Of a stretch of DNA of 49,509 bases, positions 42,922-49,509 are shown one piece after another (the stretch's first letter is position 1; every line of letters starts with the position of its first letter). The position numbers were made by a program, and so were the translations under genes. This DNA is from Mycobacterium szulgai. GTDB lineage: Bacteria > Actinomycetota > Actinomycetes > Mycobacteriales > Mycobacteriaceae. A model generated the notes under the pieces. That model ran no database searches. It was not told where the DNA came from and saw only the letters and a list, made by a program, of their open reading frames with translations. The DNA is taken from the NCBI RefSeq assembly GCF_002116635.1, contig NZ_LQPW01000109.1:1-49509 (forward strand), in the 5' to 3' direction.

Positions 42922-44360
42922 CAGGTTTCCGGACAGCTGGCCGGCCAGCGGCCGCCGTTCTCCCAGAAGTGGCGAATCTCTTCGAGCTCACGGCCTTTGG
43001 TCTCCGGTGCGTACCGATAGATCACGACGAGGGAAATGACGGCCAGCGCGCCGAACACCGCGAAAACGCCGGTGCCGCCCAGCCAGTGCAGCATCGTGAG
43101 GAAAAAGCCGGCGATGAGCGCATTGGCGGTCAGGTTGAAGGTGAGCATCGTGCTCGAGCCCAGCGACCGCAGGTGAGTGGGGAACGCTTCGGCGGCATAA
43201 ACCCACACCAACGACCCGAAGCCGAGGTTGAAGCCGACGATGAACAGCAACACGCCCACAAACCCGAACAACAGGCCGAGCCCATGGGCGAAGACGGCGA
43301 TGAGCACGGCATCGGCGACGACCATCATCGCTATGCCGGACAACAGGATTGGACGCCGGCCCAGCCGGTCGACGAGGAGCAGCGAAGTGGCCACCGCACC
43401 CAACCCCGCGACCTGCACCATCGCCGGCAAAGCCAGCAGCGCGAAGTTGCCCTCAAAACCCATTGCTTCAAACAGCCGGGGGCTGTAGTAGATGATCCCG
43501 TTGACCCCGGTGACCTGGACGAGCACGCCGAGCGCGATCACGAACACGGTTGCCCGCAGATACGGGCGCCGCAGCATCTCGGACAGGTTTCCCTTGCGGG
43601 AGCCACTGTGTTCGCGTATCGCGAGGCTGATTTCGTCGAGCTGTTTATCGACGTCGTCAACCGGTTTTTCGGGTTCCACCTGCAGCACGGCCCGGCGGGC
43701 GTCGTCGGCTCGGCCTTTGAGCAGATACCACCGAGCGGTATCGGGCATGCGCAGCAGTAGCAGCATCAGCAGCGTCGCGGGCACGGCGGCCAGTCCCAGC
43801 ATCCACCGCCAGCTGTGCGCATCGGCAAGCAGATAACCGGTCAAGTAGCCCACGATGATCCCGCTGACGGTCGCCAGCTGATAAGCGGCCACCAATGCCC
43901 CGCGCACGGCCGGCGGCGCCAATTCCGCGACGTAGACCGGGGCCACCACCACCGAGACACCGATGGCCACGCCCAGCAGCAGGCGCGCCACCAGCAGCAT
44001 CGGTAATGAGAGGGAAACCGCGTCCAGGACAGCGAATATCGCGTAGCCGGCGGTGATGAGCACCAGGGATCGCTTTCGCCCGATCGCGTCGGCCAGAGCG
44101 CCGCCGGCGAAAGCCCCGGCGACCTGGCCGATCACCACCATCGTGGTCAGCAGTTCCTGCTGTCGGGTGGTGAGCCCGAAGTCCTTGGTGACGAACAGCA
44201 GCGCGCCCGCGATGATGGACAGGTCGTATCCATAGATAACGCCGACACTGGCAGCAGTGAGCCCGACCCGAAGCCCCCGCCTGGATAGGCCCCTCAGCTG
44301 ACCGGTACCCGGGAGCTGAGTAATTCCAGGACGCGGTCCGGGTCTTCGGGGGTGATGCAC
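42921..44360 (-). CDS. sugI: MFS sugar transporter SugI
   Basis: The 479-residue major facilitator has 12 helices and sugar-porter signatures: GGALADAIGRKRSL, RLLLGVAIGVSVVVAPVYVAELAP, a large central loop and PETKGRELEEI at the end. GTG 44360 is the only usual start codon before the first helix; it lies inside the preceding small gene, overlapping it by 67 bases. The sugar is unknown; nagA just downstream suggests an amino sugar. It corresponds to Rv3331. Confidence 0.92.
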   Translation of the reverse strand: MHHPRRPGPRPGITQLPGTGQLRGLSRRGLRVGLTAASVGVIYGYDLSIIAGALLFVTKDFGLTTRQQELLTTMVVIGQVAGAFAGGALADAIGRKRSLVLITAGYAIFAVLDAVSLSLPMLLVARLLLGVAIGVSVVVAPVYVAELAPPAVRGALVAAYQLATVSGIIVGYLTGYLLADAHSWRWMLGLAAVPATLLMLLLLRMPDTARWYLLKGRADDARRAVLQVEPEKPVDDVDKQLDEISLAIREHSGSRKGNLSEMLRRPYLRATVFVIALGVLVQVTGVNGIIYYSPRLFEAMGFEGNFALLALPAMVQVAGLGAVATSLLLVDRLGRRPILLSGIAMMVVADAVLIAVFAHGLGLLFGFVGVLLFIVGFNLGFGSLVWVYAAEAFPTHLRSLGSSTMLTFNLTANALIAGFFLTMLHWLGGTGVFAVFGALAVISLVVIYRYAPETKGRELEEIRHFWENGGRWPASCPET

Positions 44361-44620
44361 GGCTTGACCCGGGCGCCCACGTCCAGGATCAGTAGCGTGC
44401 TCTTGTTGCCCCGTTGCAAATCCAGCGGGAACCAGTAGCGCGGATCGGATGCCCCCCAGAGCCGCCCCTTGCCGGAAATCCAGCTCATCGGCTGAGCTTT
44501 GACGCCGCGGATGTCGTTGTAGGCGATCCGCTTGTGCCCGGCCAATGGAAAGTAGTAGCGATGAATGGTGATTCCGTGCTCGTCGAGGGACAGGCCGGCG
44601 TCCTCATACAGGGCGGTCAT
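44294..44620 (-). CDS. Conserved small protein between dacB1 and sugI
   Basis: This 108-residue protein (MTALYEDAGLSLDEHGITIH) has alternating beta-type sequence (ITIHRYYFPLAGHKRIAYNDIRGV), resembling small PH-like proteins. No catalytic motif, signal peptide or membrane helix is seen. It starts nine bases after dacB1 and overlaps the sugI start. Its function is unknown. Confidence 0.85.
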   Translation of the reverse strand: MTALYEDAGLSLDEHGITIHRYYFPLAGHKRIAYNDIRGVKAQPMSWISGKGRLWGASDPRYWFPLDLQRGNKSTLLILDVGARVKPCITPEDPDRVLELLSSRVPVS

Positions 44621-44629
44621 CCGGAAAGT

Positions 44630-45862
44630 CTAAAGCGTGCGGGGCCTGCGGTTCATCGAGCGCGCGGCCAGGATCAACGCGAACACGATCACGGCGCCGA
44701 TAACGGCCACCCCCACCCGCACCGGCAGCGCGTCGCCGGACGGCATCAAGCCGGCGGCCTGGTCATTCGCCCGCTCGGCGGGTTTGCCTTTGGGGGCCAG
44801 CAGCGAGGGGTCGGGTTCGACCAGTGTTCCCACCTGGGTGCCCTGCGGGGTGGCGAACCCGTAGTCCAGCAGGTGTGCGGCCTGTTCCCACGGCGCGATC
44901 GGCTGGCGGGTGCCGTGCAGCAGCACCGCCATCAGTCGCCGGCCATTGCGGTTGGCCGCGCCCACGAACGTCTGGCCGGCGTCGTCGGTGTAGCCGGTCT
45001 TGCCGCCCATCGCGCCGGGGTAGTGATAGAGCAGCTGGTTGTCGTTCTCCAGCTCGTAGCCGGGATGGTCCCCGTGGCCGGGGAAGTCGAAGGTGCGGGT
45101 TGCCACGATGTCGGCGAACACCGGGTTCTGCCAGGCGTAGCGATAGAACAGGCCGATGTCGTAGGCCGAGGTGCTCATGCCGGGCCCGTCGAGTCCCGAC
45201 GGTGTGGCGACGCGGGTGTCGTGGCCGCCGAGCTTGGTGGCCAGCACGTTGAGTTTTTCCAGCGCTTGCTGCATGCCGCCGAGTTGCATGGCCAGGGCGT
45301 GCGCGGCGTCGTTGCCCGAGTGCATCAGCAGGCCGTGCAGCAGCTGGTTAATGGTGTAGACGCCGCCGTTGTCCACGCCGACCTTGGTGCCTTCGGCGGC
45401 CGCGTCGTCGTCGGTTCCGGGCACCGTCTTGTTCTGGTTGAACGCGTTGATGGAGGCCATCGCGACCAGCACCTTGATGATGCTGGCCGGGCGGTGCCGG
45501 CCGTGCGGGTCGCGCGCGGCGACAATGGCGCCGCTGTCCAGGTCGGCCACCAGCCAGGCTTCGGCTGAGACGTCGTTGGGCACCGGCGGGGTGTCGGGGG
45601 CGGTGATGATGCCGCAGCCGGAGAGCGCGTTGCCGCCCACCGGTGTGGCGGGCACCGCCAGGGGTAGCGGCGGTTCACCGGCACTGGGCACCTCCGAGGA
45701 GTCCACCGCCGGGGGAGTCGAGATCTTGTATGGGCAATTCCCGGCGCCGCCGTTGGCCTCCGGGTTGGGGTCGGCGAAGGCGGCCGGCATCCCGAGAGTC
45801 GTCACGAAAGCCGCTGCGGCCAGGCATGATGCCGCACGCCTGAAGGTCCGAGAAGTGAGCAT
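44630..45862 (-). CDS. dacB1: D-alanyl-D-alanine carboxypeptidase DacB1
   Basis: The 410-residue penicillin-binding protein trims peptidoglycan stem peptides. It has a signal peptide (about 1-30, cleavage after AFA), SxxK S127-I-I-K130, SxN in MHSGNDAA, and KTG in [14 protein letters not shown]-terminal membrane helix ([20 protein letters not shown]) anchors it to the membrane. It is the first gene of an operon with the small protein, sugI and nagA, linking wall turnover with amino-sugar uptake and recycling. It corresponds to Rv3330. Confidence 0.96.
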   Translation of the reverse strand: MLTSRTFRRAASCLAAAAFVTTLGMPAAFADPNPEANGGAGNCPYKISTPPAVDSSEVPSAGEPPLPLAVPATPVGGNALSGCGIITAPDTPPVPNDVSAEAWLVADLDSGAIVAARDPHGRHRPASIIKVLVAMASINAFNQNKTVPGTDDDAAAEGTKVGVDNGGVYTINQLLHGLLMHSGNDAAHALAMQLGGMQQALEKLNVLATKLGGHDTRVATPSGLDGPGMSTSAYDIGLFYRYAWQNPVFADIVATRTFDFPGHGDHPGYELENDNQLLYHYPGAMGGKTGYTDDAGQTFVGAANRNGRRLMAVLLHGTRQPIAPWEQAAHLLDYGFATPQGTQVGTLVEPDPSLLAPKGKPAERANDQAAGLMPSGDALPVRVGVAVIGAVIVFALILAARSMNRRPRTL

Positions 45863-45938
45863 CGTGTGCAGATTAGGTGATCGGCGCTCGGATCGCAGGT
45901 CGGCACGCTGTGACTAGTGGGACAGAAGTTGCCAATGT

Positions 45939-45981
45939 CTATTTGACACTGTCGCTGGGAGTGATTGACACTGTCAAATAG
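45939..45981. promoter_or_regulatory. Repeated palindromic operator before the merR gene
   Basis: TTGACACTGTC occurs at 45943-45953 and again at 45965-45975, 22 bp apart (two helix turns). The second copy extends to the full palindrome TTGACA-C-TGTCAA. The outer arms CTATTTGACA (45939-45948) and TGTCAAATAG (45972-45981) form a perfect 10-bp inverted repeat. The element ends two bases before the merR ATG, so it is probably the MerR autoregulatory operator/promoter and may also influence dacB1 on the other side. Confidence 0.75.
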
Positions 45982-45983
45982 AT

Positions 45984-46544
45984 ATGAACACGCTGCTGAC
46001 CCTCGCTGAGTTCGCTGCCGTCGCCGCCGATGCGGTGCAGGCCTGCGGCGTCGTGCCCGACAACCGCCAGGCCAAGCCGATTCCGGCCGAACGGATGATC
46101 CGCTACTACACCGCCCGCGGCCTGCTGCCCCGGCCCGGCAACCGCGGGCGCGCACTCACCTACGGCCGCACCCACCTGCTGCGGTTGGTCGCCATCAAAC
46201 GGCTGCAGGGCGAGGGTCTGTCGCTGGACGAAATCGCCGAACGGCTTGACGCCCTGTCGCCGGCGGAATTGGAGTCGCTGGCCGCCATCCCGGGTGAGGC
46301 CATGCCGCCCGGCCTGGGCGACCCGGAGTTCCCGGCGCCCTCGCGCGCGGCGAGCCGGTTCTGGCAGATCCCGCCGGTCGTCGCTGCCGAGGTTCCCGAG
46401 GTCACCGCTTTGCAGGCGGTCCGGCTTTCCGACACTGTCACCTTGTTGTTCGACGGGGGGCCGCTGCCCGACCTCGACACCCTGTGCCGCGCCGCCGCGC
46501 CGCTGCTGGACCTACTTGCCGCTTCGGGAAAGGAATCGCAATGA
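45984..46544 (+). CDS. MerR-family transcriptional regulator
   Basis: The 186-residue protein has a winged-helix MerR domain (PAERMIRYYTARGLLPRPGNRGRALTYG, then LLRLVAIKRLQGEGLSLDEIAERL). No Cys-based metal site is seen in the C-terminal half, so an organic or protein signal is more likely. No Shine-Dalgarno site fits before ATG 45984, which suggests a leaderless mRNA. It overlaps the VIT/VWA gene by four bases (ATGA) and probably controls it. Confidence 0.92.
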   Translation: MNTLLTLAEFAAVAADAVQACGVVPDNRQAKPIPAERMIRYYTARGLLPRPGNRGRALTYGRTHLLRLVAIKRLQGEGLSLDEIAERLDALSPAELESLAAIPGEAMPPGLGDPEFPAPSRAASRFWQIPPVVAAEVPEVTALQAVRLSDTVTLLFDGGPLPDLDTLCRAAAPLLDLLAASGKESQ

Positions 46545-48715
46545 GCACTGAGCTGGACAAGCCGACCTGCGGCGAACTGCGTTCGGCCGACGGGGTGCGG
46601 CTGCCGCTGCGGGCGTTGCGGGTGGACACCGTCATCGTCGGCATGACGGCAACCTCGCTGGTGCATCAGCGCTTCGCCAACAGCGGGGATACCGCCATCG
46701 AGGCCACCTATGTGTTCCCGTTGCCCGCACGCGCGGGCGTCACCGACTTCGCTGCCGACCTGGCCGGGCGGCGGGTGGTCGGCGTGCTCAAGGAGCGTGG
46801 CCAGGCCCGCGCCGACTACGAGCAGGCCTTGGTCGCCGGTCAGCGCGCCGCGATCGTGGAAGAGGACCGCCCCGACGTGTTCTCGGTGCGGGTAGGCAAC
46901 CTCGGGCCCGGCGAGGAAGCCACCATCGAAATGCGCCTCACCGGCCCGCTGGCGTTCGAGGACGGCGAGGCCACCTTCCGGTTCCCGCTCGTGGTCGCCC
47001 CGCGCTACACCACGGGAACTCCGGTGCCCGGCGACCAGACCGGGCCCGGGTTGGCGGCCGACACCGACGCCGTACCGGACGCTTCGCGGGTGACCCCGCC
47101 TCGCCTCGAAGACGGCGACGAGCGACCCGACCTCGAGATCGCGGTGACGGTAGATGGTGCTGGTCTGGCGGTGTCGCAGTTGCGGGCGTCGTTGCCCGTC
47201 ACGATCGCTGCGGCCGACGGGCTGACCCGGCTGAACGTCGAGCCGGGCGCCCGGGCCGACCAGGATTTCGTGCTGCGCTTCGGCATTGAGCACCAACAAC
47301 TTTCGTCGTCTGCGCTGCTGGTTCCGGACGCCGAGGGAGACGAGGGCACCTGGTCGGTGACGGTGCTGGCGCCCGCCGAGCCGGTCACGACTCCGCGCGA
47401 CGTCGTCGTGTTGCTGGACCGGTCCGGGTCGATGAACGGCTGGAAGATGGTTGCCGCGCGCCGTGCCGCGGGGCGGATCGTGGACATGCTCGACACCGTC
47501 GACCGGTTCAGCGTGCTGGGCTTCGACGACCGGATTGATACGCCCGCCAGCCTGCCCGCCGGGCTGGTCGAGGCCACCGACCGAAATCGGTTCGCTGCGG
47601 CGTCCTGGCTGGGTTCGCTGCACAGCCGCGGCGGCACCGCGATGGCCGAGCCGCTGCGCATGGCTGCCGAGCTGCTGGCCGCCTCGGATGAAAACCGGTT
47701 GGCCAGTGTGGTTTTGGTGACCGACGGCCAGATCACCGGCGAGGACCACCTGCTGACGACGTTGGCGCCGGTGCTGGGCCGAACCCGCGTGTACTGCGTG
47801 GGCATCGATCGTGCCGTCAACGCCGGCTTTCTGGACCGGCTCGCACGGCTGGGAAACGGACGAAGCGAGCTCGTCGAATCCGAGGAGCGTCTCGACGAGG
47901 CGATGACCCGGTTGGCGCGAACCATCGGGCGCCCGGCGCTGACCGACATCCGGGTGAGTGCCGAGGGCGCCGAAATCATCGAAGGCACTGTTACACCCGA
48001 CCGATCACCCGATGCCTTCGCCGGGGTGCCCTGCGTGATCTGCGGGCGCTACCGCGGGCGGGATGGTGCGGTGACGTTCCACGTCGCTGCCAACGATTCC
48101 TTCGCCGCCGCCGTGCCAGCCTATGAAGCGCCGAAAGCTATTGCAGTGCAGACTATTTGGGCGCGCTCGGTGGTTCGCGACCTGGAAGACGAATACGCCT
48201 CGGGTTACCCGGACGAGGAGCTGGCCGCGCGGCTGGTCGCGCATTCCATCCGGTTCGGGGTGATGTCCAGGTTCACCGCGTTCGTCGCCATCGACCCCGA
48301 GCGTGTAGATGCCGGCCCGTTGACAGAAGTGCTGCAGCCGGTCGAAATGCCGTCGGGCTGGGCTCCGGCGCAGACCTTTGCGTCGGCGATGCCGGCCCCG
48401 ATGGCGATGGGCAGTGTCGTTGGCGCCATTCGCCCGGCCAGTGCTCAGGCCGTCCCGAAGCGATCCGTCAAAGACCTGCTCAAGCTGGTGCGGCAGGGGA
48501 TCGGCGGCGCTGACACGGGGCTCGCCGCGGTGTGGGCCGAGCTGGTCATGCATCGCGACGCGGCTTCGGATCCCGCCTTGAATGCCGCCTTGGCGGTGTT
48601 GTGCGACGTGCTCAACCGCTACCTGTGCAATTCGACGGAGGAGCTGGCCCAGCAGGTGATGCAGGCCGTCGACGCCGTGCAGCGTCTTGTTCGGAAACGG
48701 CGTTTTTGGCGGTAA
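46541..48715 (+). CDS. VIT and von Willebrand factor A domain protein
   Basis: This 724-residue protein has a VIT domain (about 10-135: TATSLVHQRFANSGDTAIEATYVFPLP) and a VWA domain from about 287 with a complete MIDAS D293-R-S295-G-S297 plus VVLVTDGQITGED. The C-terminal part is helical. The architecture resembles inter-alpha-trypsin-inhibitor heavy-chain-like bacterial proteins, thought to mediate metal-dependent protein binding. No signal peptide or membrane helix is seen, so it is probably cytoplasmic. It is translationally coupled to merR. Confidence 0.92.
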   Translation: MSTELDKPTCGELRSADGVRLPLRALRVDTVIVGMTATSLVHQRFANSGDTAIEATYVFPLPARAGVTDFAADLAGRRVVGVLKERGQARADYEQALVAGQRAAIVEEDRPDVFSVRVGNLGPGEEATIEMRLTGPLAFEDGEATFRFPLVVAPRYTTGTPVPGDQTGPGLAADTDAVPDASRVTPPRLEDGDERPDLEIAVTVDGAGLAVSQLRASLPVTIAAADGLTRLNVEPGARADQDFVLRFGIEHQQLSSSALLVPDAEGDEGTWSVTVLAPAEPVTTPRDVVVLLDRSGSMNGWKMVAARRAAGRIVDMLDTVDRFSVLGFDDRIDTPASLPAGLVEATDRNRFAAASWLGSLHSRGGTAMAEPLRMAAELLAASDENRLASVVLVTDGQITGEDHLLTTLAPVLGRTRVYCVGIDRAVNAGFLDRLARLGNGRSELVESEERLDEAMTRLARTIGRPALTDIRVSAEGAEIIEGTVTPDRSPDAFAGVPCVICGRYRGRDGAVTFHVAANDSFAAAVPAYEAPKAIAVQTIWARSVVRDLEDEYASGYPDEELAARLVAHSIRFGVMSRFTAFVAIDPERVDAGPLTEVLQPVEMPSGWAPAQTFASAMPAPMAMGSVVGAIRPASAQAVPKRSVKDLLKLVRQGIGGADTGLAAVWAELVMHRDAASDPALNAALAVLCDVLNRYLCNSTEELAQQVMQAVDAVQRLVRKRRFWR

Positions 48716-49045
48716 GTCACAACTATTCTGATCGTAATTGCGTCGTCGGCTGCAAGGGTATTTGCAGATTTTGATAAGCGATTGCGGGTCGGTCGATAAA
48801 CAACTGCCTTGCGGTCGGGAATTTACAACTTGCAAGGATTCCTTGCGTTGGATGCACGCCTAGGCTCTCTGTTGTAGTGCGCATTTGACGCATTTACGGG
48901 TAGTCGCTTGTCGTGGTATTCCGTCGAGTCGATGGGTTTGTTTCATATTTTCTGTCTGGACGATATTGAATGCCGAGTGCAGGCTTTTGGTGGGTTATTT
49001 GTGCATTTTCTGGGTCTTATTCGGGTTTAGCGGAGGTTGGTAGTC
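48716..49045. other. AT-rich intergenic region before a PE_PGRS gene
   Basis: This 330-base stretch is clearly richer in A and T than its surroundings and contains no gene I can support. At 48832-48846 it has the palindrome GCAAGGA-T-TCCTTGC, a possible operator. The remainder probably holds the promoter and 5' UTR of the PE_PGRS gene. No convincing terminator for the VWA gene was found. Confidence 0.6.
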
Positions 49046-49509
49046 ATGTCGTTTTTAACGGTGGCCCCGGAGTGGGTGGTGCAGGCGGCGGGGGATGTTG
49101 CCGCTGTGGGGAGGTCGTTGGATGAGGCGAGGGCCGCGGCGGCGGCTTCAACGACGGTGGTGGCCGCTGCAGGTAACGATGAGATTTCGGTAGCCGTTGC
49201 GGCGTTGTTCGGTACCCATGGGCGCCAGTATCAGGAGCTCAGCGAGCAGATGGCGGCGTTCCACGAGCGGTTTGCGCAGTCGTTGGCCGTGGGCGCCAAA
49301 GCGTATGCCTCGGCCGAAGCGGTGGCGGCCACGCCGCTGCAAACGCTCGAGCGTGACGTGTTGGCGGTGATCAATGCTCCGACACAGCTTCTGCTGGGAC
49401 GACCGTTGATTGGCAATGGTGCGAATGGGACGTTGCCCGGACAGGCCGGCGGGGCCGGCGGGTTGTTGATCGGCAACGGCGGTAACGGGGCCGGCGGCGG
49501 GTTTGCGGG
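49046..49509 (+). CDS. PE_PGRS family protein, N-terminal part
   Basis: From ATG 49046 (CGGAGG about ten bases upstream) the protein reads [20 protein letters not shown], a PE domain, then [13 protein letters not shown] and the beginning of the Gly-rich PGRS region before the window ends. Export by ESX-5 is likely by family. The length and C-terminus cannot be seen. Confidence 0.93.
   Translation, partial: MSFLTVAPEWVVQAAGDVAAVGRSLDEARAAAAASTTVVAAAGNDEISVAVAALFGTHGRQYQELSEQMAAFHERFAQSLAVGAKAYASAEAVAATPLQTLERDVLAVINAPTQLLLGRPLIGNGANGTLPGQAGGAGGLLIGNGGNGAGGGFA

Noticed and set aside
48832..48846. GCAAGGATTCCTTGC palindrome as a defined operator
   Set aside because: The palindrome is real, but no regulator or second copy links it to a function; it is recorded only within the intergenic entry.

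Overview
The window is chromosomal DNA of a slow-growing Mycobacterium that is not M. tuberculosis itself. The GC content is high, there are three PE_PGRS genes, and the gene order follows M. tuberculosis from about Rv3372 (otsB2) to Rv3330 (dacB1), read backwards, with several insertions. Rv numbers and ortholog statements are from memory and were not searched. No insertion sequence, CRISPR array, tRNA or rRNA was seen.

Layout. 1-3.5 kb: the 5' part of a PE_PGRS gene, otsB2 (trehalose-6-phosphate phosphatase) and a WS/DGAT-like gene, all on the minus strand. 3.6-10 kb: SOS-controlled dnaE2, a short-chain dehydrogenase, a frameshifted nitroreductase and an FAD hydroxylase. 10.2-10.8 kb: four tiny 26-codon genes. 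10.8-16.5 kb: trmL, a methyltransferase, then a conservon (sensor, roadblock, DUF742 and GTPase genes) ending in mfpA. 16.5-24 kb: three tandem FHA-FHA-ABC transporters (Rv1747 type) on the minus strand. 24.2-27.3 kb: two more tiny genes followed by a YcaO gene and a TfuA gene. 27.3-34.3 kb: an Old-Yellow-Enzyme-type oxidoreductase, folD, DUF3017 and DUF732 proteins, a secreted FAD oxidase and a complete PE_PGRS gene. 34.1-37.5 kb: methionine operon metY-metX-methyltransferase behind a SAM-IV riboswitch. 37.6-41.8 kb: icd, a hydrolase, trpS and a YihY membrane protein. 41.8-45.9 kb: operon dacB1-small protein-sugI-nagA. 46-48.7 kb: a MerR regulator with a VIT/VWA protein. 49 kb to the end: the start of another PE_PGRS gene.

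The most interesting system is a probable ribosomally made, modified peptide (RiPP) locus. All six tiny genes encode peptides beginning with the pattern M[NS]HExLFxExExxY, followed by a variable 12-16 residue tail. Two lie directly upstream of the YcaO/TfuA pair, a combination known for making peptide thioamides. The other four form a separate array 13.8 kb away with duplicated promoter-like modules. A leaky-terminator-like hairpin separates the second local precursor from the enzymes. The three FHA-ABC exporters next door are candidate transporters. To my knowledge this precursor family is not a described one, but I could not search for it.
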